From: an uncultured Collinsella sp.
GTDB lineage: Bacteria > Actinomycetota > Coriobacteriia > Coriobacteriales > Coriobacteriaceae
DNA: 40,701 bases
Reading direction: 5' to 3'
NCBI GenBank assembly: GCA_900762355.1
Contig: CAAFGE010000008.1
Coordinates: forward strand, 1-40,701
Every line of letters begins with the position of its first letter. The stretch's first letter is position 1. Below the pieces are notes generated by a model. The model saw nothing but the letters and a program-made list of their open reading frames with translations. It was not told the DNA's origin and ran no database searches. A program made the position numbers and the translations under genes. Below are positions 1-7,332 of the stretch, one piece after another.

Positions 1-76
1 AGCAGAACTGGGGCGATTCATTGGTCGAGGACGTTTTCAAAACCAAGCCCGGCCCCGGCCGGTGGGACCACAGGCG

Positions 77-2029
77 CTACAGGTTCTTGACACCCATCGC
101 GCGCATGGCGTTCAGGATGGCGATGATCGCCACGCCTACGTCGCCAAAGACGGCAAGCCACATATTGGCGATGCCCAGCGCTGCCAGCGCAAGGATCAGC
201 AGCTTAATGCCCAGCGCAAAGATAATGTTCTGCCAAACAATCGTCATGGTCTTGCGCGCCACGCGGATCGCGCGGGAGATGTTGGATGGCTTGTCATCCA
301 TGAGCACGACGTCCGCCGCCTCAATTGCAGCGTCCGAGCCCATAGCGCCCATGGCGATGCCAACGTCTGCGCGGGTAAGCACGGGTGCGTCGTTGATACC
401 GTCGCCGACAAAGGCGAGCTTGCCCTTGCCGCTTTCGGCCGCGAGCAACGCCTCAACACGCTCGACCTTATCGCCCGGCAGCAGCTGCGCGTGGAACTCG
501 TCGAGGCAGAGTTGCTTGGCCGCCGTAGCAGCCACTTCCTCGCGGTCGCCCGTGAGCATGACGGTGCGCTTGACGCCGGCGGCGTGCAGGTCGCGGATCG
601 TCTGTTCGGCATCGGCCTTAACGGTGTCTGCAATCACGATGTGACCGGCATAGATGCCATCGACTAGCACGTGGAGGATGGTGCCGACGACCTCGCAATC
701 GGGCGCTTTGACTCCGGCCGCGGCGAGCATCTTTGCGTTGCCAACGACGACGTGCTTGCCGTCGATGATTGCCGTCACGCCGTGGCCCGCATCGTTGGCG
801 GAGTCGCTAACGCGCTTGGGGTCGACCTCGCCCTGGTAGGCGACACGCACGGACTGCGCGATGGGGTGATCGGAGAACGACTCCGCAAGGGCTGCGACCT
901 CGAGCAACGACTGCTCGGTATAGCCGGCCTCGGGGTGCACCGCGACCACCGAGAACGTGCCGTTGGTGAGGGTGCCCGTCTTGTCAAAGACGACGGTGTC
1001 CACATCGGCGAGCGTCTCGAGGTAGTTGGAGCCCTTGATGAGAACGCCCAGCTTGGACGCGCCACCGATGCCGCCAAAGAAGCTCAGTGGCACGCTAATC
1101 ACGAGGGCGCACGGGCAGCTGACGACCAGGAAGGTCAGGCCTCGCAGGATCCAGTCAGACCAGGCGCCGGTGACCAGGCCGCCGCCGAGAGCGAGTATCG
1201 CGGCAGCGCCGGTGACGGCGGGCGTGTAGACGCGGGCGAAGCGCGTGATGAAGTTCTCGGTGCGCGCCTTCTTCTCGCTGGCGTTTTCCACGAGCTCCAG
1301 GACGCGCGCGACGGTGGACTCGCCAAACGGCTTGGTGGTGCGCACGTGGATGAGGCCCGTCATGTTGATGCAGCCGCTGATGATATCGTCGCCGGACTTG
1401 GCGGGGCGGGGAACTGACTCGCCCGTGAGCGCGGCGGTGTCGAGCTGGGTTTCGCCCTCGACGATGACGCCGTCGATAGGCACGCGCTCGCCGGGCTTGA
1501 CCACGATCACGGTGCCCACGGCGATGTCATCGGGGAAGACCTGCTCGAGCGTGCCGTCGGGTTGCTCGACGTTGGCGTAGTCGGGCGCGATGTCCATCAT
1601 GGCGCTGATTGACTTGCGGCTTTTGCCCACGGCATATGTCTGGAACAACTCGCCGACCTGGTAGAACAGCATGACGGCGGCGCCTTCGGCCATGTGCGGA
1701 TCGGTGTCGGGGAAGAGCACCATGGCAAACGCGCCGATGGTCGCGACGGCCATGAGGAAGCTCTCGTCGAACGCCTTGCCGCGGCGGATGTTGTTGTATG
1801 CCTTTTGGAGCACGTCGTAGCCGGCAATCAAAAACGGCACGAGGAACAGTGCGAAGCTGGCGTAGATGTCGCCCGGGGTGCCGAATGCGGCAGTGAGGGT
1901 GCCGAGCTCATCGAGGGCGTACACCACGGCAAAAATGCCCAGCGCTACCAGGATGCGGTTGCGCTTATGCTCGAGTGACTCTTTTTTCTTGCGCTTCTTC
2001 TTTTTCTTCTTGGGGTCGGCGGTGGCCAT
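77..2029 (-). CDS. P1B-type heavy-metal-translocating ATPase (Zn/Cd/Pb exporter-like)
   Basis: Predicted inner-membrane pump that exports divalent soft metals with ATP (650 aa). Visible motifs are the actuator TGES near residue 200, the membrane CPC at 305-307, the phosphorylated Asp in DKTGTLT (D349) and the hinge GDGINDAP near 541. CPC with a C-terminal membrane Lys (ALGIKLL) and Asp (FGDVG) fits the ZntA/CadA group rather than copper pumps. There is no N-terminal HMA domain; the protein instead begins with a Lys-rich stretch (K/R-only run from residue 6). The start is set at 2029 because GGGAGGA lies 9 nt upstream; a longer frame to 2212 has no SD and would run into the gene for the separate HMA protein. 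It is the last gene of a sensor-chaperone-pump operon and has its own operator copy just upstream. Substrate is inferred from the family and from the SmtB-like sensor. Confidence 0.93.
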   Translation of the reverse strand: MATADPKKKKKKRKKKESLEHKRNRILVALGIFAVVYALDELGTLTAAFGTPGDIYASFALFLVPFLIAGYDVLQKAYNNIRRGKAFDESFLMAVATIGAFAMVLFPDTDPHMAEGAAVMLFYQVGELFQTYAVGKSRKSISAMMDIAPDYANVEQPDGTLEQVFPDDIAVGTVIVVKPGERVPIDGVIVEGETQLDTAALTGESVPRPAKSGDDIISGCINMTGLIHVRTTKPFGESTVARVLELVENASEKKARTENFITRFARVYTPAVTGAAAILALGGGLVTGAWSDWILRGLTFLVVSCPCALVISVPLSFFGGIGGASKLGVLIKGSNYLETLADVDTVVFDKTGTLTNGTFSVVAVHPEAGYTEQSLLEVAALAESFSDHPIAQSVRVAYQGEVDPKRVSDSANDAGHGVTAIIDGKHVVVGNAKMLAAAGVKAPDCEVVGTILHVLVDGIYAGHIVIADTVKADAEQTIRDLHAAGVKRTVMLTGDREEVAATAAKQLCLDEFHAQLLPGDKVERVEALLAAESGKGKLAFVGDGINDAPVLTRADVGIAMGAMGSDAAIEAADVVLMDDKPSNISRAIRVARKTMTIVWQNIIFALGIKLLILALAALGIANMWLAVFGDVGVAIIAILNAMRAMGVKNL

Positions 2030-2052
2030 GACTCGTATCCTCCCATTTGAAT

Positions 2053-2072
2053 GTATGAACACTCGCTCACAT
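2053..2072 (-). promoter_or_regulatory. Third operator copy, directly upstream of the ATPase gene
   Basis: The 20-bp sequence GTATGAACACTCGCTCACAT matches the operator at 2792-2811 at 16 of 20 positions, including the blocks TATGAACA and GCTCA. It lies between the HMA gene and the ATPase start, about 23 bp before the start codon. I see no convincing -35/-10 pair around it, so it may control an internal promoter or act as an auxiliary repressor site. The match is read from sequence; the binding role is inferred. Confidence 0.5.
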
Positions 2073-2129
2073 AATTTCGCGAGCAAAGGCCGCGGCAAGC
2101 GCGGCCTTGCGGGTTGGCGTAAACCTTGG

Positions 2130-2348
2130 CTAGAGAATGATCTCGCAGTCCGGCTCGGCGTCGGCGGTGAACTCCACAACGCGGTCGAGGACCTCGTCGA
2201 ACTCGGCTTCATCGGCCTCGAGCGTCAGCTTCTGGGTCATAAAGTTGACCGAAACGGACTTGACGCCATCGAGCTTGGCCAGCTCGTCCTGAAGCTTACG
2301 CGCGCAGTTGGCGCAGTCGATCTCATCGAGCTTGAACTGCTTTTTCAT
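2130..2348 (-). CDS. Free-standing HMA-domain heavy-metal-binding protein (metallochaperone-like)
   Basis: A 72-aa single-domain protein of the ferredoxin-like heavy-metal-associated fold. The metal motif is the DCANCA segment near the N-terminus with Cys12 and Cys15 (CxxC, preceded by Asp as in ZntA-type HMA domains rather than the MxCxxC of copper domains). The rest follows the family pattern (KLDGVKSVSVNF, then T-LTLEAD). SD AAAGGA lies 7 nt before ATG. It sits 63 bp after the arsR-type gene and 100 bp before the ATPase gene, which itself lacks an HMA domain, so it probably supplies in trans the regulatory or delivery domain that is fused in most ZntA proteins. The trans-acting role is inference. 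Confidence 0.85.
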   Translation of the reverse strand: MKKQFKLDEIDCANCARKLQDELAKLDGVKSVSVNFMTQKLTLEADEAEFDEVLDRVVEFTADAEPDCEIIL

Positions 2349-2411
2349 GGTGGGTTCCTTTCCCTGTATTTGCGGCTTGGGTGCAGGCCGCGCTGGTACC
2401 GTGGTTAGTCG

Positions 2412-2777
2412 CTATTCGCAGATGTGGCTCATGCCCTGGTTGAGCATGGTGTAGACGTGGTCGTCGGCGAGCGAGTATAGGATATTGCGCCCGTCGCGCC
2501 GGAATTTAACCAGGTGCGACTGCTTGAGTGTACGCAGCTGGTGCGACACCGCGGACTGCGAGGTTTCGGTCGCTTCGGCGATGTCTGCCACGCAGAGCTC
2601 GCGGCCCATGAGGGCATAGAGGATCTTGATGCGCGTGGTGTCGCTGAAGACCTTGAACAGGTCGGCGAGGTCGTAGAGAAGCTCCTCGTCGGGAAGGTCC
2701 TCGGGCGAGCAGGTGGTGGGGATCGCGGGTTCGGTGGCCTCGATGTCGGGTTTCGTTTCATCAACGCGGACGCTCAT
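2412..2777 (-). CDS. ArsR/SmtB-family metal-sensing repressor (zinc-type alpha5 site)
   Basis: A 121-aa winged-helix repressor that should release DNA when metal binds. Helix-turn-helix residues are around 66-90 (ADIAEATETSQSAVSHQLRT). The C-terminal helix carries D105-x-H107 and H118-x-x-E121, with His-to-His spacing 11 and His-to-Glu spacing 3. This is the same geometry as the alpha5 zinc site of SmtB (D104, H106, H117, E120). Cys62 sits in ELCV at the alpha3 position and Cys23 in the N-terminal arm, but the CxC of CadC is missing. This argues for Zn (or Co/Ni) sensing rather than Cd/Pb. SD AAGGA is 8 nt before the ATG. It is the first gene of the operon and probably self-regulated through the two operators upstream. 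Confidence 0.92.
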   Translation of the reverse strand: MSVRVDETKPDIEATEPAIPTTCSPEDLPDEELLYDLADLFKVFSDTTRIKILYALMGRELCVADIAEATETSQSAVSHQLRTLKQSHLVKFRRDGRNILYSLADDHVYTMLNQGMSHICE

Positions 2778-2791
2778 TGCAATATCCTTTC

Positions 2792-2811
2792 ATATGAACA
2801 TGCGCTCATAT
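2792..2811 (-). promoter_or_regulatory. Operator 1 of metal operon (downstream of promoter)
   Basis: ATATGAACATGCGCTCATAT, an inverted repeat with perfect 6-bp arms ATATGA/TCATAT and an 8-bp centre, the style of SmtB/ArsR operators. It lies between the predicted transcription start and the SD of the repressor gene, where bound repressor would block early elongation or RNA polymerase. Confidence 0.65.
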
Positions 2812-2823
2812 AACTTGCTTTCA

Positions 2824-2851
2824 ATTATATGAGTGTATGTTCATATGTCAA
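2824..2851 (-). promoter_or_regulatory. Consensus sigma-70 promoter with embedded operator 2
   Basis: On the minus strand a perfect -35 TTGACA (2846-2851) and perfect -10 TATAAT (2824-2829) are separated by 16 bp. The spacer is almost wholly occupied by operator 2 (2827-2846, ATATGAGTGTATGTTCATAT, arms ATATGA/TCATAT). Such an overlap is the usual layout for repression by SmtB/ArsR proteins. It drives the sensor-HMA-ATPase operon. Confidence 0.8.
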
Positions 2852-3166
2852 TACAATTTGCGTTAATTTCGATGACTGCTTGCCGCCTCTGCGATTTTCT
2901 GTGGGTTGGGAGACATCGACGCAATGCTCGCCAACATATTTCGAGATGTTCGGCTAGCATGCTAAGAAAGCCACCTTGAGAAGCATTAGAACTGTTCATA
3001 TTTGTACTTTATCGTGTCAAATACCGCGAGAATCAGTTCTTCCTCTACGGGAGTTTCTGCAGAATCAGTTTTATCTAAAGTTATATTGAGCATTGCTGCA
3101 GCCAATCTGGCACATCGGTGGCCGAATAAGTCGAAAAATGTAGGTGGACATCCGCAGAGATCGCCT
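2852..3166. other. AT-rich intergenic stretch with a decayed reading frame
   Basis: There is no confident gene here. The minus strand is open from 3186 to 2986 (66 codons, TTG start, no SD), with protein-like composition ending in EEELILAVFDTIKYKYEQF. Its first part overlaps the end of the nuclease-like gene and contains the first copy of the 29-bp direct repeat. It could be the 3' remnant of a lost gene. The remaining 2852-2985 shows nothing beyond the promoter. Confidence 0.3.
3119..3147. repeat. 29-bp direct repeat, left copy
   Basis: It begins TGGCCGAATAAG and ends AAATGTAGGTGG. It is identical to 4748-4776 at 27 of 29 positions and in the same orientation, so the two copies bracket the nuclease-like gene. 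Read on the minus strand, both copies encode PPTFF(D/E)LFG and the two base differences fall at third codon positions. Confidence 0.8.
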
Positions 3167-4375
3167 TTAGAAGAGCGAATTCTCAATTAGATCAATAATC
3201 GTGTCGTCTTCCGTGCGGTTTTCATCGATTTTTGCGAACATGTCGCATTCCCAAGCCCCATTGATTTCCTCAGCAAGGGCCCCGACGTGTTGCATGTCGT
3301 CGGGTTCGGGCACATCGTTGATGCTCGGGTCATCAGCTTGCGGATATTGGCTTGCAATTTCGCGCTTGGCGGCCTCTTCTTCTTTGAGTGTCTCCAGGAC
3401 GCGGCGACCGTATTCGAAGTAGCGCCGCAAGACAAATTGACGAAGAGTTTCTTGCAGGATGGCGAAGTTATCCGGGAGTCGACCGGGCCATATCTTCTCG
3501 CGAATGCGAATCGCTTCCATGACCCGTTTAAAAGCGGACTGCTTGAAAAACGAATGACGATTAACTGTGATAACGGCATATCCCATGTTTCGCAGCGTGT
3601 TTCGGCGCTCCTCGTCAATTGATTGCTGCTCGGGTTCGTCGTGGTAAAAGCCGTTGTATTCGATATCGGTCATCGAATTTTCGAGCAGCGCGTCGAGGTA
3701 GAAAACCGTCCGTCGCGTTAGGGCGGCGTATCTTTTGGGGACTGGGATCGGATAATCCGTTTTGATAGCGCGTATGGCTAAGCCACCCATTGACTTGGGC
3801 ATTGTCAGCATCATGACAAACGCCGTTTCGAGTGGGGAGCGACAGCCTTCGTGTACATAAGAAAGTGCCTTAAGTGCTTTATTAGATCCACGATACCCCG
3901 GTGCCTCTGAAAAGAAGGCTCTGAGCTCTTCAACGCTGGTTAGGGCTGGGCGCTCGCGATATTGAGTTTCGTCGGACGTTCCAAGCGCGTAGGAGCCGCA
4001 GATTTCAAAGTAATACTCAACGAGCTCCGAAAGGTTGAGGTCGGCTGTTGCTTCTAACGCGCACAGCTTGATATCGACGATGTAGACGTTCGGCTCGAGT
4101 TCTAGGTAGCTTTCTGCATCAAACGTATAGCGCGTGCAGTGGCAGATGCAGCCCTTGCGGTGCCTTTTGGCATTATTGGAAAACGTCAGCACATGGATAC
4201 GTTCAGAATCGACATTCTTTCTGTTGAGCCATGCTCGTGCCGCTTCCAGGTCGGACGTGGTCGGCGCAGACACCCTGATCTTTTCCATAGGTATGGGACC
4301 GGTCGCGTAGCTTGCGAGCGAGTTGGCTGTTTGGTATACAGCGCGTGCCGTGGTATGTGACAGAATGATTCCCAT
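3167..4375 (-). CDS. Predicted PD-(D/E)XK / Vsr-like (DUF559-like) nuclease-fold protein, member A
   Basis: 402 aa, no family I can name with certainty. The C-terminal half has the layout of a small Vsr/DUF559 endonuclease core: D228 in FYLDALL, then E239 in DIEYNG, H245, then D254 and R257/R258 followed by LRNMGYAVITVN. Ahead of it are a segment SPLETAFVMML...GGLAI (180-200), shared with the protein at 12839, a conserved EICGSYA (124-130), and a Cys/His cluster KGCICHC (75-80) that could bind metal. The C-terminal 70 residues are acidic. The start at MGIILSHTTA is chosen by comparison with the second member's N-terminus; no SD is visible there, and in-frame ATGs at 4405 and 4597 remain possible. 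The gene is AT-richer than its neighbours and bracketed by direct repeats, suggesting an acquired or mobile module. A defence or DNA-processing role is only a guess. Confidence 0.6.
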   Translation of the reverse strand: MGIILSHTTARAVYQTANSLASYATGPIPMEKIRVSAPTTSDLEAARAWLNRKNVDSERIHVLTFSNNAKRHRKGCICHCTRYTFDAESYLELEPNVYIVDIKLCALEATADLNLSELVEYYFEICGSYALGTSDETQYRERPALTSVEELRAFFSEAPGYRGSNKALKALSYVHEGCRSPLETAFVMMLTMPKSMGGLAIRAIKTDYPIPVPKRYAALTRRTVFYLDALLENSMTDIEYNGFYHDEPEQQSIDEERRNTLRNMGYAVITVNRHSFFKQSAFKRVMEAIRIREKIWPGRLPDNFAILQETLRQFVLRRYFEYGRRVLETLKEEEAAKREIASQYPQADDPSINDVPEPDDMQHVGALAEEINGAWECDMFAKIDENRTEDDTIIDLIENSLF

Positions 4376-4747
4376 ACGCGCATGATGGCATAGCGGACGC
4401 CGCATACGCCCGAAACTTCGGGCAACGGTATTGGGGCGCGGCTTATCTTCTGCGAACGGTGGGTTTTTGAGCTGTCGTATTGAGGGAGCAGCTTTGGCTG
4501 GGGAGGTTTCTGCCGGCTGCCCCTTTTTGATGAACTTTAGTTGCGGATTCGTAGCTTCTAAGCGTTTTTGCCGACCGCTCAGATGCCTCACCAACATAAT
4601 TTGAGTTATTCGGCCTTATCCTATACAAATGGTGCGATCGCAACGTCCTATTCGAATTGATTCAGGTAGATTTATGGGGCTTGGTTGCGAAATTAAGGCG
4701 ATTTTAGCTTCGATTGCGGTTCAAGGGGCCTTGACTAGTGGTTCAGC

Positions 4748-4776
4748 TGGCCGAACAACTCGAAAAATGTAGGTGG
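4748..4776. repeat. 29-bp direct repeat, right copy
   Basis: It begins TGGCCGAACAAC and ends AAATGTAGGTGG, matching the left copy at 27 of 29 positions. On the minus strand it encodes GPPTFFELFGQLNH followed by a stop codon. Confidence 0.8.
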
Positions 4777-4824
4777 GCCAACCTGCCGACTATGTGAAGC
4801 ACGCGTATTTGCTCGTTTTGATGA

Positions 4825-4860
4825 AAACTAGGGTGCAGCCATAAGGCTGCGCCCTAGTTT
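4825..4860 (-). terminator. Bidirectional intrinsic terminator
   Basis: Stem AAACTAGGGxGCAGCC pairs with GGCTGCxCCCTAGTTT around an ATAA loop, with A/T runs on both sides. It lies after the end of the exonuclease gene (minus strand) and can serve both directions. Confidence 0.85.
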
Positions 4861-4925
4861 ACTGCGTGTCGGTGTGCCCAGACGGATTGCGCTGTGCCTG
4901 GCAGGCGCTCCCGCAGATGGATCGG

Positions 4926-5894
4926 TTATTTCGCGAATAGGTTCTTGAGGTTGAACTCGGCCTGAACCGTGCGGAGCATGAGGTCGGTGTCGTCGAGGCC
5001 CAGGTGCTGCTCGTTGGCGTCGGCGGCGAGGGTGCCACGGCGGCGCGCCCAGTTCTCGAGCGCGGCGGGCGCGGACTCGCGGGGGAGCGAGCGGACGTCG
5101 GCATCCAGGCTGCGGCAGATCTGGCGCGAGTCGATGACGATGATCTTGCCGGCGCGGCGTGCCTCGGCGTAACCGTCCAGGTGGATCTTGAACCAACTGT
5201 CTTCGAACGCGGCGTTATGCGCCATGTACGGGTACTTCTTCATAAGTTTGAGCAGCTGCTTCTGCAGTTCCTTGTTCTCGCGGAATGGTTTTTTGCCGTC
5301 GATGTCGTCCCAGGTAATGTGATGGATGTTCGATAGCGGCACATCCTCGCCGCGGTAGATGTCGGGCAGGCCGCAGTAGTGTGCCTCGGCGTCGTGCGGG
5401 ACGGCGTCGCTGGTGAGCTCCATGATCTCCCAGCCCACGTTGATGATGTAGCCGCGCTCAGGTGCACGGCCGGTGGTCTCGATGTCGATACCGAGCACGG
5501 TGCCCTGGATGGGCTTGCGGGCGTAGGCCACGCCGAGCGCGTCGCGGTCGCCGCGGATCTCGCGCATGACCGACGCGGCGGTGCGCTTTTGCATCTTACC
5601 GATGGCCGCGCAGGTGTCGGCATCGGACAGGCCGCGCGAAAGCGTCGCGGGCGTCACGTTGCGCAGGCGTGCCTCGCCAATCTGGTCGCACAGGTCGCGG
5701 TTGCGGTCAGCCAGGTCGCGCACGGTGGCAAAGTCGAAGCTGGGGTCGCCCTCGGCGGTAAAGTACTCGGTTTCGAGCACCTTAAGGGCCTCCTCGCCCT
5801 TCTGGCGCTCGGACTCCATGGCGCCGTGATCGCCATAGATAAACATGGGAATAAACGGCTGGCGCTCGTATTCGAGTGCTTGTGAAACGTTCAT
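4926..5894 (-). CDS. DEDDh 3'-5' exonuclease domain protein (DnaQ/RNase T-like)
   Basis: 322 aa. The C-terminal ~190 residues form a DnaQ-fold exonuclease: Exo I GIDIETTG (D137, E139), Exo II HNAAFEDSW, and Exo III HLGLDDTDL, giving the DEDDh set that binds two metal ions. It hydrolyses single-stranded nucleic acid 3' ends; whether DNA or RNA cannot be told. The N-terminal 130 residues are not part of the fold and I do not recognise them; they contain a helical segment with CAAIGKMQKRTAASVMREI. The start has a good SD, AAGGAG 7 nt before ATG. It stands alone, with a terminator downstream and a divergent metal permease upstream. Confidence 0.88.
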   Translation of the reverse strand: MNVSQALEYERQPFIPMFIYGDHGAMESERQKGEEALKVLETEYFTAEGDPSFDFATVRDLADRNRDLCDQIGEARLRNVTPATLSRGLSDADTCAAIGKMQKRTAASVMREIRGDRDALGVAYARKPIQGTVLGIDIETTGRAPERGYIINVGWEIMELTSDAVPHDAEAHYCGLPDIYRGEDVPLSNIHHITWDDIDGKKPFRENKELQKQLLKLMKKYPYMAHNAAFEDSWFKIHLDGYAEARRAGKIIVIDSRQICRSLDADVRSLPRESAPAALENWARRRGTLAADANEQHLGLDDTDLMLRTVQAEFNLKNLFAK

Positions 5895-5976
5895 ATAACT
5901 GCTCCTTGGATGGGCCGCGTCGTGCGGCTCAGGGTCATTAAGATGTGGCGAGATGATAGTTTACCATGGGCAACTA

Positions 5977-6034
5977 TTGGCATCGCGCCTAGGACAACTA
6001 CAATACCCTAGTTGACCGCTAGGACTTTTACAAT
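5977..6034 (+). promoter_or_regulatory. Promoter and repeat elements before the metal permease
   Basis: A likely promoter is TTGGCA (5977-5982), 16 bp, TACAAT (5999-6004). CTAGGACnnnTACAAT occurs twice, at 5989-6004 and 6019-6034, 30 bp apart (about three helical turns), and CAACTA (5995-6000) is repeated inverted as TAGTTG (6009-6014). The layout suggests a regulator binding across the promoter; a metalloregulator is plausible but unproven. Confidence 0.5.
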
Positions 6035-6066
6035 GCTGCCGAAAGACACGAAAGGTTCCATCCGTC

Positions 6067-7167
6067 ATGGATTTGCTGATTGATATTCTGCTCGACGCCG
6101 GCAAGGACACGCTCTCGCTGGTGCCGTTCTTGTTGGTGACATATCTGGTTCTCGAGACGCTCGAGCATGTGGCGGGCGATCGCGTTAACGGCGCCATCAA
6201 GCGCGCCGGCGCCGCTGGTCCCGTGGTTGGCTCGTTGCTGGGCATGGTGCCGCAGTGCGGCTTTTCGGCAATGGCGGCCACGCTGTACGCCGGTCGTGTC
6301 GTGACCTTGGGTACGTTGGTGGCGGTGTTCCTTTCGACCTCCGATGAGATGCTGCCGCTGTTGCTCGCCGAGCAGGTGCCCGTGCAGACCATGGCGATGC
6401 TTTTGGCTTCGAAGGCACTGATCGCGCTGGTCACGGGCTTTATCGTGGACGCGGCTATCCGCGGCCTTCGTCGTAATGCCCGCGCGCATGCGGCGATTCG
6501 CCGTACCGTGCTGGGGACCGCTGCCAATCCGGCTCATGTGAACTGCGCGCACGACGACCATACCGGGGGCGACATCATTGATGAAGTGGCCGAGGCGGGC
6601 GTGAGCGCCGACCACATCCACGAGTTATGCGAGCGCGACCATTGCGGTTGCGATGATGATGAAGATGAACACGAGCGCGACCACGGACACAGCCATGACC
6701 ACGGTCACACGGGCGAGCATGAGCACCACCACGGCCATGGGCACGACCACGGTCACTCCCGCGAAGGTGCGCCCGTCCTGTCGATCATCCGCAGCGCGAT
6801 CTCGCACACCGTGCAGGTCTCGGTATTCATTTTCCTGGTGACGCTGGTCCTGGTCGCCGTGCTCGAGACGTTCGGCGAGTCCGCGATCGAGCAGTTCCTG
6901 CGCGGCAACGAGACACTCGCTGTCCTGGGTTCGGCGCTTGTCGGGCTGATTCCCAATTGCTCGGCCAGCGTGGTCATTACGCAGCTGTACCTGGAGGGCG
7001 CGCTACAGCTGGCGCCGATGCTCGCCGGCACGCTCATTTCCGCCGGCGTGGGCTATCTTGTCCTGTTCCGCACCAACCGCAGCGCTCGTGAAAACGCCGT
7101 GTTCCTGGTCATGATGTACGTCATCGGCGCCGGCTGGGGCCTTATCCTATCCGCCTTCGGCCTCTAA
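6067..7167 (+). CDS. ArsP_2-type putative metal/arsenic efflux permease with His/Cys-rich loop
   Basis: 366 aa multi-span membrane protein of the ArsP_2 family (called arsenic efflux protein or putative manganese transporter in annotations). It has two homologous halves carrying the signature G-x-V/I-P-x-C: GMVPQCGFS (59-67) in the first and GLIPNCSAS in the second. Between them is a hydrophilic loop with C160, C188, C193, C195, an acidic run, and a histidine-dense stretch at about 202-230 (many HxH pairs), as in zinc or nickel transporters. SD GAAAGG lies about 11 nt upstream. It is a single gene followed by its own terminator. The ion carried cannot be told from sequence; the loop argues for a divalent cation. 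It may share metal duties with the operon at 77-2846. Confidence 0.8.
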   Translation: MDLLIDILLDAGKDTLSLVPFLLVTYLVLETLEHVAGDRVNGAIKRAGAAGPVVGSLLGMVPQCGFSAMAATLYAGRVVTLGTLVAVFLSTSDEMLPLLLAEQVPVQTMAMLLASKALIALVTGFIVDAAIRGLRRNARAHAAIRRTVLGTAANPAHVNCAHDDHTGGDIIDEVAEAGVSADHIHELCERDHCGCDDDEDEHERDHGHSHDHGHTGEHEHHHGHGHDHGHSREGAPVLSIIRSAISHTVQVSVFIFLVTLVLVAVLETFGESAIEQFLRGNETLAVLGSALVGLIPNCSASVVITQLYLEGALQLAPMLAGTLISAGVGYLVLFRTNRSARENAVFLVMMYVIGAGWGLILSAFGL

Positions 7168-7182
7168 GTAGGCCTAAAAAAT

Positions 7183-7252
7183 GGGCTTCAAATAGCCATG
7201 CTCGGCGCCTGCGCAATGCGGCGACGCATGGCATTTTGAAGCCCGTTTTTTG
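7183..7252 (+). terminator. Intrinsic terminator of the permease gene
   Basis: Arms GGGCTTCAAA and TTTGAAGCCC, extended inside by GCCATG/CATGGC, followed by a run of T (7246-7251). Confidence 0.85.
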
Positions 7253-7286
7253 TTGAGCCATGGATTCCGAGCGCTCACACCGCGCA

Positions 7287-7331
7287 AAACAAAAAGGTAG
7301 ATTTCCGGGCATGTCCCAAAAATCTACCTTG
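7287..7331 (-). terminator. Intrinsic terminator of the DUF188 gene
   Basis: AGGTAGATTT pairs with AAATCTACCT, with an inner GGG/CCC. On the minus strand the stem is followed by TTTTTGTTTTG. It starts immediately after the stop codon of the DUF188 gene. The sequence has the look of a dispersed palindromic element but only one copy is in this window. Confidence 0.8.
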
Positions 7332-7332
7332 G

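Larger units (their letters stand above)
4376..4925. other. Intergenic part of accessory island
   Basis: 550 bp with no confident gene. It holds a possible in-frame N-terminal extension of the nuclease-like gene (to 4597), a stretch at 4681-4736 that partly resembles 13925-13968 downstream of the other family member, the right 29-bp direct repeat, and the terminator at 4825-4860. No promoter could be fixed. Confidence 0.5.

Noticed and set aside
2030..2212. N-terminal extension of the P-type ATPase to 2212
   Set aside because: It would overlap the HMA gene, has no SD and lacks coding character; the start at 2029 has GGGAGGA.
7287..7331. Riboswitch or small RNA at the AGGTAGATTT hairpin
   Set aside because: Position directly after the DUF188 stop and the T run on that strand explain it as a terminator.
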